From an uncultured Lachnospiraceae bacterium (GTDB lineage: Bacteria; Bacillota; Clostridia; Lachnospirales; Lachnospiraceae), in NCBI GenBank assembly GCA_951800685.1, contig CATOJY010000042.1:1-32502 (forward strand): a stretch of 32,502 bases of DNA, written 5' to 3'. The stretch's first letter is position 1, and each line of letters opens with the position of its first letter. This document shows, in pieces, positions 8,962 to 17,284 of this stretch. The notes beneath the pieces are model-generated. The model was given only the letters and a program-made list of their open reading frames with translations, did no database searches and was not told where the DNA came from. Both the position numbers and the translations under genes were made by a program.

Positions 8962-11004
8962 ATGTTATTTATACAACATAATCTTTTGGCAGAAAATGCA
9001 AATCGCCAATTAAACGTAAGTAGTAGGAGAAATGCAAAGACAACAGAGAAACTTTCGTCAGGTTATCGGATCAACCGGGCGGCTGATGATGCGGCTGGTC
9101 TGTCTATATCAGAGAAAATGCGCCGGCAAGTTCGTGGACTACATCAGACGGTGGACAATATTTCGGAAGGAGTGGGGTATGTCCAGACAGCAGAAGGTGC
9201 ACTGAATGAAGTACATGACATGTTGCAGAGAATGAATGAGCTTGCAGTGAAAGCAGCTAATGGTACGAATACAGAAGAGGATAGGGCCTATATCGACAGT
9301 GAGGTGCAGGCGCTCAAGGATGAGATGGACCGTATCTTTCGGACAACTACGTTTAATGAACGGGAGATCTGGGAGCCGGGAGAAAGGAAGCTGTTGGGAT
9401 ATAGAACTGTCAGTGCAGTAAGCCAACAGAATACTTCGAAGACAATAGATATAACGAATCAAAATTATGGTGTTTTACCTGGTGGGGATCATTATGGGTC
9501 TGGTATATATGAAGGGTGCTTCCATGTGCACGCTGATAAAACGGACGGCGTTAAGATCACATGGAAAGGGTATGATGGAAAGGAATATGAAACTTATACG
9601 ATTGACTGGGAGACTTTAAAGAAACAGAATTACAATTTTGAGATGAGTGACTATTTCAATAAAGAAAAATGTCCGGATTTATTTAGTGGAGATAAACCTG
9701 TATTTACTTACAGAGTTGCTTTTACTCCAGCAGAGACAGCAAAGATCGAGGATATAGCAGATTGTATCAATGATACTTTTATAGACGTTCGATCAAGAGT
9801 TTCTATGACGCACACCTGGGAGGATACAAATAGCAGCCACTTTAGTGTTAGTAATAAGGTGTTGCATTATGCTGCCGTATATGCAGATAAAACGAAAGCA
9901 GGAACAGCAGCAGGAGGACATGATTTTGATGCTGCAGATGATGCTTTTATAGAACCAATCATAACAAATAATACTAATTTAAAAACGCCACCATATTCTA
10001 ATGCATCGGCGGCAAAAGGTGAAAAAACAGGCTGGGAATTTTCCTTTGAAATGAAGGGACTAGGAGAAGTGATAGCGAGTTCTTCCAGAGTAACGTATTC
10101 CTGTGATGATCGGAGTGATCAACATAAGGATTTGTGGTGGTATCATCCACTTCATAATGTCAATGGTGTATGGGTGGAAGATACAACGAAAAGATACGGG
10201 CAAAGTCTTTCCATTCCGGGCGGTACACTGGCCGATGTGATGGACGCATTGACAGGCGATGAGACTTCTAATTCGCCTGGAATTTTAAATAAAGACTTAG
10301 GGGGATGCAACGCCAATGCATCAGGATCTGGCTCTATAACAATACATTTTGATTTAAATGCAAAAAATAAATTTGAATATACAGGAAAAGATGGAAATAA
10401 GAAGGAATCTACAACCGTAGGAAGTTTTTCGTTGACATTTAGTGTTCGTGCAAATGAAACGGAAGAGACAATATTTAATAAAATTAAAAGTGCACTAAAT
10501 GATACAACGATATTGGATTTTGCTACATTGGGAGCAGGATCAGATTCTGCGGCTATTTCTTCGCTTAATCCAGATTATAAGGGGATCAAAGCTCCCATCT
10601 ACGGCGGCATCTGCGGTTTTTACGTACAGGCCGGCACAGAAGGCGGACAGCATATTTCGATACAGTATGAGGCTCTCAGCACGATTGCCCTGGGGATTGG
10701 GGATACGAATACGCTGACGCAAGAGAGCTCCAGCAAAGCGATTGATGAGATCAAAGGTGCTCTGCAGATGGTCAGCGAACAGCGTTCTACGTTTGGTGCT
10801 TACCAGAACCGTATTGAACACGCCAGGAATATCAACGCGAATGTTGAGGAGAATACGCAGGCGGCAGAATCACGCATCCGGGATGCTGATATAGCAGATC
10901 TGATGATGGAATATTCTATCAACAACATCCTAATGCAAGCGGGAGCAAGTATGTTGACGCAGGCAAATCAGAGTAGCCAGTCGATTCTGGAACTGTTACA
11001 GTAA
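8962..11004 (+). CDS. flagellin with large cysteine-containing central domain
   Basis: A 680-residue flagellar filament protein. Residues 1-150 form the conserved D0/D1 N-terminal part, with KLSSGYRINRAADDAAGLSI and LQRMNELAVKAANGTN. About 571-680 is the conserved C-terminal part, ending MLTQANQSSQSILELLQ. The region between is a variable insertion of roughly 420 residues, making the protein far longer than usual flagellins of about 270-500. All six cysteines lie in this insertion, unusual for flagellins. The LQRMNELAV segment corresponds to the D1 region recognised by TLR5 in other flagellins. ATG at 8962 has AAGGAG seven bases upstream; a TTG frame start at 8944 lies before that signal. A perfect TATAAT at 8884-8889 with CTGTCA 18 bases upstream is a possible promoter. 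No clear sigma-28 box was found. The protein is exported by the flagellar type III system, so there is no signal peptide. Confidence 0.95.
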   Translation: MLFIQHNLLAENANRQLNVSSRRNAKTTEKLSSGYRINRAADDAAGLSISEKMRRQVRGLHQTVDNISEGVGYVQTAEGALNEVHDMLQRMNELAVKAANGTNTEEDRAYIDSEVQALKDEMDRIFRTTTFNEREIWEPGERKLLGYRTVSAVSQQNTSKTIDITNQNYGVLPGGDHYGSGIYEGCFHVHADKTDGVKITWKGYDGKEYETYTIDWETLKKQNYNFEMSDYFNKEKCPDLFSGDKPVFTYRVAFTPAETAKIEDIADCINDTFIDVRSRVSMTHTWEDTNSSHFSVSNKVLHYAAVYADKTKAGTAAGGHDFDAADDAFIEPIITNNTNLKTPPYSNASAAKGEKTGWEFSFEMKGLGEVIASSSRVTYSCDDRSDQHKDLWWYHPLHNVNGVWVEDTTKRYGQSLSIPGGTLADVMDALTGDETSNSPGILNKDLGGCNANASGSGSITIHFDLNAKNKFEYTGKDGNKKESTTVGSFSLTFSVRANETEETIFNKIKSALNDTTILDFATLGAGSDSAAISSLNPDYKGIKAPIYGGICGFYVQAGTEGGQHISIQYEALSTIALGIGDTNTLTQESSSKAIDEIKGALQMVSEQRSTFGAYQNRIEHARNINANVEENTQAAESRIRDADIADLMMEYSINNILMQAGASMLTQANQSSQSILELLQ

Positions 11005-11155
11005 TCTGTAGGGTAACTGTGCTGTAGTTGATTCAGAAAAACGCGTCCTTAGAAGATTGGATATCGCTTGGAATTTCTGGCTTAATTAAGGACAGTGGTA
11101 TTATGAGTGGGTATTTTGATGTGCAGGAAGGAAGAGAAAGACAAGGAGATCGCTT

Positions 11156-11545
11156 ATGGGACAGACTATATTATTATCATGTGAAAGATGCGGTTGTAAA
11201 AAAGAAATGTCAGTCGGAGTAGGACTAATGAGTAACGATACAGAGGTTATAGCGTCCTGTCTGAACGAGGAAGAGGCGAGAGCATGGCGGGAACTAAACC
11301 GCCAGCAGAAGATTGCATTTTTTGATGCACAGCAGAAAGTATTTTATTGTGAGCATTGCAAGGACTTATTATGCCAGCTTACGGTAGAGATTGAACTAAC
11401 AGATGGAACAACAAAGGTGTTGGGAGGTCAGTGTGAGAGATGTCAGGGCAAATTGACGGAAATAAGCTTAAGAAGGCACCGTATGGCGTGTCCTATTTGC
11501 AAGGATGGGAATTTAAGCTGGCAACAGGTAGGACTTTGGGATTAA
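11156..11545 (+). CDS. hypothetical zinc-ribbon protein in flagellin cluster
   Basis: A 129-residue soluble protein with four CxxC pairs: Cys9/12 (CERC), Cys65/68 (CEHC), Cys93/96 (CERC) and Cys112/115 (CPIC). These are enough ligands for two structural zinc sites. Between the first two pairs is a helical, charged segment (NEEEARAWRELNRQQK). I do not recognise the family. AAGGAG seven bases before ATG is a strong ribosome binding site and supports a real gene. It sits between the first flagellin and the FliK-like repeat protein, so a role in flagellar gene regulation or filament assembly is plausible but unproven. An overlapping frame at 11028-11222 lacks such a signal. Confidence 0.75.
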   Translation: MGQTILLSCERCGCKKEMSVGVGLMSNDTEVIASCLNEEEARAWRELNRQQKIAFFDAQQKVFYCEHCKDLLCQLTVEIELTDGTTKVLGGQCERCQGKLTEISLRRHRMACPICKDGNLSWQQVGLWD

Positions 11546-11677
11546 AGAGAGAGGTGGTCTGTATAGCTTCTTTAACTTTTCAATTTATTATTTAGGCAGT
11601 ATGGCAAGCAGGCTTGCGATATGCACGGGGATTAGATACTGCGAAGTATAGCAGATTCAGGGAATTGCGTTAAAGGG

Positions 11678-11705
11678 TTAAGAAAGCAGGCGATTTTGCC
11701 GAAAT
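11678..11705 (+). promoter_or_regulatory. candidate sigma-28 (flagellar) promoter
   Basis: TTAA (11678-11681) and GCCGAAAT (11698-11705) are separated by 16 bases. The flagellar sigma consensus is TAAA, 15-16 bases, GCCGATAA/T. The match is imperfect in both boxes, but position about 50 bases before the FliK-like gene and the flagellar context support it. The rest of the 208-base gap before that gene holds nothing else clear. Confidence 0.4.
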
Positions 11706-11753
11706 AAAAGTCAAATATACAAAGGGATTAAACCTACTGCATGGAGTGAGTGT

Positions 11754-14700
11754 ATGAAAATTACGTTTGACAATAATAGCACAAATCAAAATGTAGACAA
11801 GGTAATGACAACTACATATAGAGATACCCACGCAGAGAGGACAACTCAGGCGGGTGCATTTGCATTAGACATTTCTGGCACAGTTATGGATAACACTGCT
11901 TATAAGGGTCATGGAAAGACTACAGAAGAGGTTATGCAGGATGCAGGGCAGACGGATGTTGCCGTGCAGAGAGACTATATGACGGTAATGTCTAATACTA
12001 TGTCTGCGGAAGATTATAACCAGATGATGAAAGATGGTTATAATGTTGGCGACATGGATGTAGAGGAAGTTGTTACAATTGTTGACAAGATCAAGGCAGA
12101 GCTGATCAAGGGCGGTACCCAGGTAATTGGTTATACTGATCAGATTGATGCGGATACATTAAGAGAGATCACGGACAGTGAAGCTTTCGCCAGGGAGCTG
12201 GCGAAACAGTTTGAGAAGCATGATGTTCCCCTGACGGAGGAGAATGTCAGGAATGCCAAGAAAGCTTATGATAAGGCTACAGAGCTTCAGGAGATAACAG
12301 AAGGTGCCGCCAAATATATGGTAGAGAACCAAATGGAGCCTACGATCGACAACCTGTACCGGGCAGGCTATAGCTCGACGGCGGATGGCAACAGGCAGGG
12401 GAGAGGTTATTATGCCGACGGGGCCGGTTATTACGCCAAAAAGGCGGAGGAGTTTAACTGGCAGCAGTTACGTCCGCAGATGGAGAGGGTTTTAGAGGAA
12501 GCAGGACTGGAAATCAACGAGGAGACGTTGGAAGATGCGCAGTGGCTGATCGAAAAGGGAATTCCTCTGACACCTGAGTCGGTGGCTGCCTTATATGCGC
12601 TGGACACTTTGACACTGCCGCAGGAGGAAGAGAAGATCTTATCGGCCATTGCGGCGGCCATTGCAGATGGCAGAAATGCGGGAGAAGCTAATCTTGCAGA
12701 TGGCAGAAGTAATCTGGAGAAAGCGGCGCAGTACGTGGAGCGGTTCGAACAGATTACGGACCAGGCGGTAGACCAGGTCATAGAAGAAGGAAAAGATCTT
12801 ACGCTGGTAAATTTAGAGAATGCATCCGCTTCGGGGGATACTGTGGATGACGGTACTCTCCAGGAAAATACAGCGGATTATAATACTGGAGCTTCTGGAA
12901 CCGTACATGACCAGGGTAGCAGCAATGCAGGTATACAGGAAGCCGCTGGAAGCCTTGTGGCGGAGGCTGTGGGTAATGATACAGTTGCGGAGCCTACTGC
13001 CATGTCAACAGAGGTTTCTGCAAATATTGCGGCGAGGCGGCAGTTAGAAGAGATCCGTCTGATGATGACAGTGGAAGCTAACCGGAAATTACTGGAAAGT
13101 GGTTATGCGATCGATACCACAGAGCTTGAGAAACTGGTGGATGCGTTGAAGCGGATCGAGGCACAGCACCGTCAGATCTTATTTGGTGAGACAGATGTTG
13201 ACAGAGCGGCACAGAAAGCAGCTCTGTATGTAGAGACACGGGATAAACTATCAGAAATTCCGTACCTGCCAATCGCTATTGCAGGAAGATTCAGAGTAAC
13301 CGATGAAGATTTCACCCTGAATCAGGTACATACAAATGGTACTGCCTTAAGAAAGCAATATGATGAGGCGAAAGAAAGATACGAGACGTGGATGTCGTCG
13401 ACGAGGGAAGATATGGGTGATTCCATCCAGAAAGCTTTCCAGAACGTGGATGATATTTTGGAAGATCTGGGTATGGAGGTCAATGAGGAGAACCGTCGGG
13501 CAGTCCGGATTCTGGGCTATAACAGGATGGAGCTGTCACGTGAGAATATTGCGACTGTGCGGGACTCTGATATGGAATTACAACGTGTAGTAGATAAGAT
13601 GACACCAGCAGCGGTTCTGCAGACGATCCGGGATGGAAAGAATCCGTTAGAAATGACCCTGCCGGAATTGGATGCTTATCTGGATTCTGTACAACGTGAC
13701 CAGGAACAGGACATCGAGAAGTTCAGCAAGTTCTTGTATAAATTAGATAAAAATAAGGCGATTACAGAGGAGGAGCGGACGGCCTATATTGGGATTTACC
13801 GTATGCTCAGGCAGTTTGAGAAGACGGATAATGCCGGGGTCGGAGCGCTTATCAATATCGGAGCAGAAGTTTCTTTCAAGAATATGCTGAGTGCCCTGCG
13901 CAGTCAGAAAAGGGCAGGTATGGACTTTATGGTGGATGATGCTTTCGCGGGTGTGGAGGCGATCGAGAAGGGCATATCCATCACCAAACAAATTGAGACA
14001 GGATTTCCAAAATATTACCGGGATATCGTTGGTAATATTGCAGACCGGATGGCCAAACAGGATGCCTCTACGCAGAGAGAATACGAGCAGGAGCAGATGC
14101 AGGAGTGCAGAAAGGCATGTGAGGCGGAAGATTCAGTCATTGAGGAATTGCTGCACAGCAGACAGCCGGTGACGATCAACAATTTATCGGCGGCAGATCT
14201 GTTGATGAATAAACCGGGAGAAGTTTATAAGAAATTAGAAGAGTACACGGCGCCTGGCAGGAAAGAGAAAGTCAAAGATGCCATTTCCCATCTGCAGGAG
14301 GCGCTGACAGACCGGGATACGGCGCAAGAAGCTTACGAAGAGATGCAGCAGGTTTTTGAGGAAGTGTTAGAAGAGGCTGGCTATAATACAGATCTCAGCT
14401 ATATTGATCTGAAGATGATCCAGAGCTGTCACAGACAGCTGGCGTTGGCAGGCAGCCTTGCAAGGGAAGAGAATTACCAGATTCCTGTAGAGATCAATGG
14501 AGAGACGACGTCCATTCATTTGCGAGTCCTGCATGATCAAACAGAGGGAGGTAAGGTTAAGGCAACTTTTGAGACGATTGGTTATGGCCGCGTTGCGGCG
14601 GAGTTTGGGATCAGAGGTGGCAGAATTACCGGTTATATTGCCTGTTCGACACCGGAGGGAACCGAGGCAGTCCGCGGAAGGAGTAAGGACTTGCAGGATA

Positions 14701-14885
14701 GCTTGCAGAATCTTTTCTCTTCAAGAGGAAACCAGGTAGCAGTCGGCGATATAGGAGTAGTTCACAGCAGTGAATTAGATCTGAATTATTTTACAGCACA
14801 GAAGATCCAGGAGGAAGCTTCGGCAGTAGAGACGGCAGACCTGTATCAGACGGCCAAAACATTTATTTCAGTGATCACAGCATAG
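11754..14885 (+). CDS. large repeat protein with FliK-like C-terminal domain (probably DUF6240 family)
   Basis: A 1043-residue protein without signal peptide or membrane segment. I believe it belongs to DUF6240, a family reported in flagellated Lachnospiraceae; this is from memory. Two short motifs recur. One is L-E-E/D-x-G-x-x-I/V-N/D near residues 247, 447, 569 and 872. The other is a G-x-x-x-T-x-x-N-L-x-x-A motif near 185-205, 337-359 and 792-815, with a weaker copy near 618-644. Most of the chain looks helical. Residues 905-1000 look different: a beta-rich segment with HLRVLHDQ, GGKVKATFE, YGRVAAEFGIRGGRITGYI and then a helix KDLQDSLQNLF. This order resembles the FliK C-terminal (Flg_hook) domain. 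A hook-length or export-switch role would fit the neighbours (flagellins either side, FliS downstream), but is inference. ATG at 11754 is preceded by GGAGTGAG. Confidence 0.8.
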   Translation: MKITFDNNSTNQNVDKVMTTTYRDTHAERTTQAGAFALDISGTVMDNTAYKGHGKTTEEVMQDAGQTDVAVQRDYMTVMSNTMSAEDYNQMMKDGYNVGDMDVEEVVTIVDKIKAELIKGGTQVIGYTDQIDADTLREITDSEAFARELAKQFEKHDVPLTEENVRNAKKAYDKATELQEITEGAAKYMVENQMEPTIDNLYRAGYSSTADGNRQGRGYYADGAGYYAKKAEEFNWQQLRPQMERVLEEAGLEINEETLEDAQWLIEKGIPLTPESVAALYALDTLTLPQEEEKILSAIAAAIADGRNAGEANLADGRSNLEKAAQYVERFEQITDQAVDQVIEEGKDLTLVNLENASASGDTVDDGTLQENTADYNTGASGTVHDQGSSNAGIQEAAGSLVAEAVGNDTVAEPTAMSTEVSANIAARRQLEEIRLMMTVEANRKLLESGYAIDTTELEKLVDALKRIEAQHRQILFGETDVDRAAQKAALYVETRDKLSEIPYLPIAIAGRFRVTDEDFTLNQVHTNGTALRKQYDEAKERYETWMSSTREDMGDSIQKAFQNVDDILEDLGMEVNEENRRAVRILGYNRMELSRENIATVRDSDMELQRVVDKMTPAAVLQTIRDGKNPLEMTLPELDAYLDSVQRDQEQDIEKFSKFLYKLDKNKAITEEERTAYIGIYRMLRQFEKTDNAGVGALINIGAEVSFKNMLSALRSQKRAGMDFMVDDAFAGVEAIEKGISITKQIETGFPKYYRDIVGNIADRMAKQDASTQREYEQEQMQECRKACEAEDSVIEELLHSRQPVTINNLSAADLLMNKPGEVYKKLEEYTAPGRKEKVKDAISHLQEALTDRDTAQEAYEEMQQVFEEVLEEAGYNTDLSYIDLKMIQSCHRQLALAGSLAREENYQIPVEINGETTSIHLRVLHDQTEGGKVKATFETIGYGRVAAEFGIRGGRITGYIACSTPEGTEAVRGRSKDLQDSLQNLFSSRGNQVAVGDIGVVHSSELDLNYFTAQKIQEEASAVETADLYQTAKTFISVITA

Positions 14886-14927
14886 AGTAGTATACGTAGC
14901 AAATAGGGCAAACAGGAGGAATTTACT

Positions 14928-16079
14928 ATGAAGATCAGTTATAACGCAGCGGCAATGCGTGCGAACAATGCATTGAATCGGTCAGACCAGAGATTGACGA
15001 CATCTTTGAAGAGACTTTCATCTGGTTTGAAGGTTACAGCGGCGAAGGAAAACCCATCCGGATATGCGATCGGGCGTAGGATGAATGCGCAGATCGGAGG
15101 CGTGACTGTGGCGACCCAGAGTGCCAACAACGGTATCTCCATCATTGAGACGGCTGACGGTGCTTTGTCGGAAGTGCATGATATGCTGCAGAGAATGAAT
15201 GAGCTGGCAGTGAAAGGGGCGACTGGAACACTTACATCGATGGACAGACAGACGCTTAATCAGGAGCTTAAACAGCTGAAGAAGGAAGTAAGCAGGATTG
15301 CCAATGATACGGAATTCAATGGACAGCCGCTGCTGGATGGCAGTTTTGACTTGAAGGGGTATACAGACAGTCAGGTCGTAAAGGTAGATTATTATACGGA
15401 TGAAGTATTGGCAAAGAAATATAAGATTGATGCACTGGATGTACAGTACAATGCAGATGGAACAATAGATCTGGATGCCACAAAGGCGTCGTTCCAACCG
15501 GGAGATGGATTCCCGGAGGATGCCGCCGTGACAGAGGTTGGACAGGACAAAGTGACGATCAAGGGAAGTGGGGATTTTGAAGTGACAATCATGGTAACGC
15601 CTCCTGGAACAGTGATCGACGGGCAGGGTACGACTGTAGGAAATCCTGTGCAGTGTGCAGGGGTGACATTGGATCTCACACGGATCGGTGCGATGGACAC
15701 ACAGATTGGCGCGAATGAAGGGCAGCAGTTGGAGATCCGCATACCTGAGATTTCGTTGAACCGTTTGGGTATTGAGAAAACAGAAGTGACGACGCAGGAC
15801 AGCAGCAGCGATGCGATTACGGAGATCAAAGGAGCAATCCAGTATACATCAGATGTACGAAGCCGTTTGGGTGCGTATCAGAATCGTCTGGAACATACGA
15901 TCAGCAGCCTGGATATTACTAAGGAGAATATGACAGCATCTTATTCCCGTATTATGGATGTAGATATGGCAGAAGAGATGACGGCCTATACGACGGAGCA
16001 GGTTATCTCGCAGGCGGCAACTTCTATGCTTGCACAGGCCAATGAGAGGCCTTCCCAGGTACTGCAGTTGTTACAATAA
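14928..16079 (+). CDS. flagellin (second, shorter paralogue)
   Basis: A 383-residue flagellin-type filament protein. The N-terminal D0/D1 part has RLSSGLKVTAAKENPSGYAI and MLQRMNELAVKGATGTL. The C-terminal part has SRLGAYQNRLEHTISSLD and ends MLAQANERPSQVLQLLQ. A central variable domain of about 140 residues separates them. The two flagellins share a nearly identical D1 stretch (EVHDMLQRMNELAVK), but this one departs from the usual DDAAGLAISEKMR segment, having ENPSGYAIGRRMN instead. It could be a minor filament subunit or a hook-filament junction-like protein; flagellin is the simpler reading. AGGAGGA seven bases before ATG is a very strong ribosome binding site, fitting high expression. The gene begins 42 bases after the FliK-like gene and is followed by fliS. 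Confidence 0.92.
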   Translation: MKISYNAAAMRANNALNRSDQRLTTSLKRLSSGLKVTAAKENPSGYAIGRRMNAQIGGVTVATQSANNGISIIETADGALSEVHDMLQRMNELAVKGATGTLTSMDRQTLNQELKQLKKEVSRIANDTEFNGQPLLDGSFDLKGYTDSQVVKVDYYTDEVLAKKYKIDALDVQYNADGTIDLDATKASFQPGDGFPEDAAVTEVGQDKVTIKGSGDFEVTIMVTPPGTVIDGQGTTVGNPVQCAGVTLDLTRIGAMDTQIGANEGQQLEIRIPEISLNRLGIEKTEVTTQDSSSDAITEIKGAIQYTSDVRSRLGAYQNRLEHTISSLDITKENMTASYSRIMDVDMAEEMTAYTTEQVISQAATSMLAQANERPSQVLQLLQ

Positions 16080-16092
16080 CAGGAAATAAATA

Positions 16093-16148
16093 AGACATGA
16101 AGTTATACTAAGAGGTTAAAATATGACGCCTGAGTATACTTCATGTCT
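16093..16148 (+). repeat. inverted repeat in the flagellin-fliS gap
   Basis: AGACATGAAGTTATAC (16093-16108) is matched by GTATACTTCATGTCT (16134-16148) in reverse complement, with one extra T in the left arm. The loop is about 25 bases. It begins 14 bases after the flagellin stop and has no T run after it. It may protect the flagellin mRNA 3' end or set the flagellin:FliS expression ratio; function is inference. Confidence 0.55.
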
Positions 16149-16238
16149 GGAAGAGCGTGCAGGGGGCAGTCTCTGGGTGGAATAGGGAAGAAAAGAGATT
16201 AGAAGCATAGAGACAGGAAAGGGAATTGGTCAGAGAGT

Positions 16239-16715
16239 ATGACGAAGGAATTGAAACAGCAGTTTACACTGCGGATCACGCAGGCGAATAAGACGCAGTT
16301 GATCACAATCCTGTATGAGATGGTCCTGCTTTATCTTGACGAGGCGGAGGATGCGCTGGCAGCGGATCATAAGGCGGAGTTTAAGAGTGCGATCCGTAAA
16401 TTGCGGGGTTGTATGAACGAGTTGACGGCATCCTTGAACCTTGAGTATGAAGTGGCGCAGAGCCTGTTGCAGCTTTATCTGTATGTGAACAGGGAATTGG
16501 TGCAGGCCTCTTCTCACTTTGAGAGAGAGAATCTGGTGCATATCCGTAAAGTGATAGAGCCATTGCAGCAGGCGTACCAGAAAATTGAAGGCCAGGATGC
16601 ATCCGGGCCTGTCATGGGGAATACGCAGACAGTTTATGCGGGTCTGACATATGGTAGGAATACATTAACAGAAAACATTGCAGATCCTACAATGAACAGA
16701 GGGTTCTGTGTGTGA
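16239..16715 (+). CDS. fliS: flagellar export chaperone FliS
   Basis: A 158-residue helical protein, slightly longer than the usual 125-135. FliS binds the C-terminal D0 helix of flagellin in the cytoplasm, blocking premature polymerisation and guiding export. The visible family pattern includes LITILYEMVLLYLDEAEDAL near residues 21-40 and LNLEYEVAQSLLQLYLYVNR near residues 66-85, followed by a C-terminal tail (TVYAGLTYGRNTL). Context is decisive: it follows a flagellin gene directly. The ribosome binding site is weak (AGAGAG one base before ATG, GGAAAGGGA further upstream). A strong terminator follows at 16741. Confidence 0.88.
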   Translation: MTKELKQQFTLRITQANKTQLITILYEMVLLYLDEAEDALAADHKAEFKSAIRKLRGCMNELTASLNLEYEVAQSLLQLYLYVNRELVQASSHFERENLVHIRKVIEPLQQAYQKIEGQDASGPVMGNTQTVYAGLTYGRNTLTENIADPTMNRGFCV

Positions 16716-16740
16716 TATGATATAGCAGAGGAAACAGATT

Positions 16741-16776
16741 ATCCCGGAAGTGTCGATGGACATTTCCGGGATTTTT
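16741..16776 (+). terminator. strong Rho-independent terminator after fliS
   Basis: A 14-bp stem, ATCCCGGAAGTGTC (16741-16754) with GACATTTCCGGGAT (16759-16772), contains a single G-U pair, closes on a GATG tetraloop and runs into TTTT. It ends the flagellar module and lies between fliS and the convergent DUF2508 gene, so it may act in both directions. Confidence 0.93.
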
Positions 16777-16813
16777 ATTTCTGGAGAGATTACAAATCGG
16801 GTGTAAAGTGCAT

Positions 16814-17104
16814 TCAAGAGAACAATGACAGAGCGCGGTAGGCTTCTCCCTGATTGCCTTCGGTCAGCATATTCGTTTCTGCTGCCCGTTCCAATAAGTA
16901 TTTGTAACGTTTCATAACAGCATTTACTTCATAAATGTAGCAGTCAATCAGATCGGGATCGGTCACATTGTCGAAATTGGAATAGGCGATTTCCAGGGCA
17001 AACCGGGATTTTGCCAGCTCTTCCTGCAGGGTCATTTTGTGTTCATCTACGATTGTATTTGTTTCTGCCGGAATACAGGGTTGTTGGTGAAAAAGAACTC
17101 TCAT
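16814..17104 (-). CDS. DUF2508 family protein (YaaL-like)
   Basis: A 96-residue minus-strand gene. The segment from residue 37 (LEIAYSNFDNVTDPDLIDCY) is the hallmark of DUF2508/YaaL proteins, small proteins of unknown function typically found beside recR and bofA in Firmicutes. Here bofA is the divergent neighbour, 180 bases away, which supports the assignment. The first 25 residues look poorly conserved. The start at 17104 has GAAAGG about 12 bases upstream, which is longer than ideal spacing, so the true start is uncertain. In Bacillus the two genes are co-directional; here they point away from one another. Confidence 0.8.
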   Translation of the reverse strand: MRVLFHQQPCIPAETNTIVDEHKMTLQEELAKSRFALEIAYSNFDNVTDPDLIDCYIYEVNAVMKRYKYLLERAAETNMLTEGNQGEAYRALSLFS

Positions 17105-17284
17105 AGGATTACCATGCCTTTCTGTTATTTTTACAGTACCGCTGTTCTCTTATTAAAGTATAGGTAAGAAATGGAAAAATATTCATGTAATTTCCAGAAC
17201 AAGCTATGCATATGTATAGAGTAAGCAGAAAAAAGGTAATGTCAATAAGCTGGTGAAAGGTGGAAAAGGAGGCATAGTTATAAA

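Noticed and set aside
11028..11222. 64-codon plus-strand ORF before the zinc-ribbon gene
   Set aside because: It starts with TTG without a ribosome binding site and overlaps a gene with a strong AAGGAG and clear Cys motifs.
9210..15220. DNA repeat shared by the two flagellin genes
   Set aside because: The similarity (near 9210-9255 and 15172-15220) reflects homologous coding sequence with many silent changes, not a recent duplication or recombination repeat.
15018..15497. 159-codon minus-strand ORF in the second flagellin
   Set aside because: Antisense shadow of conserved flagellin D1 sequence.
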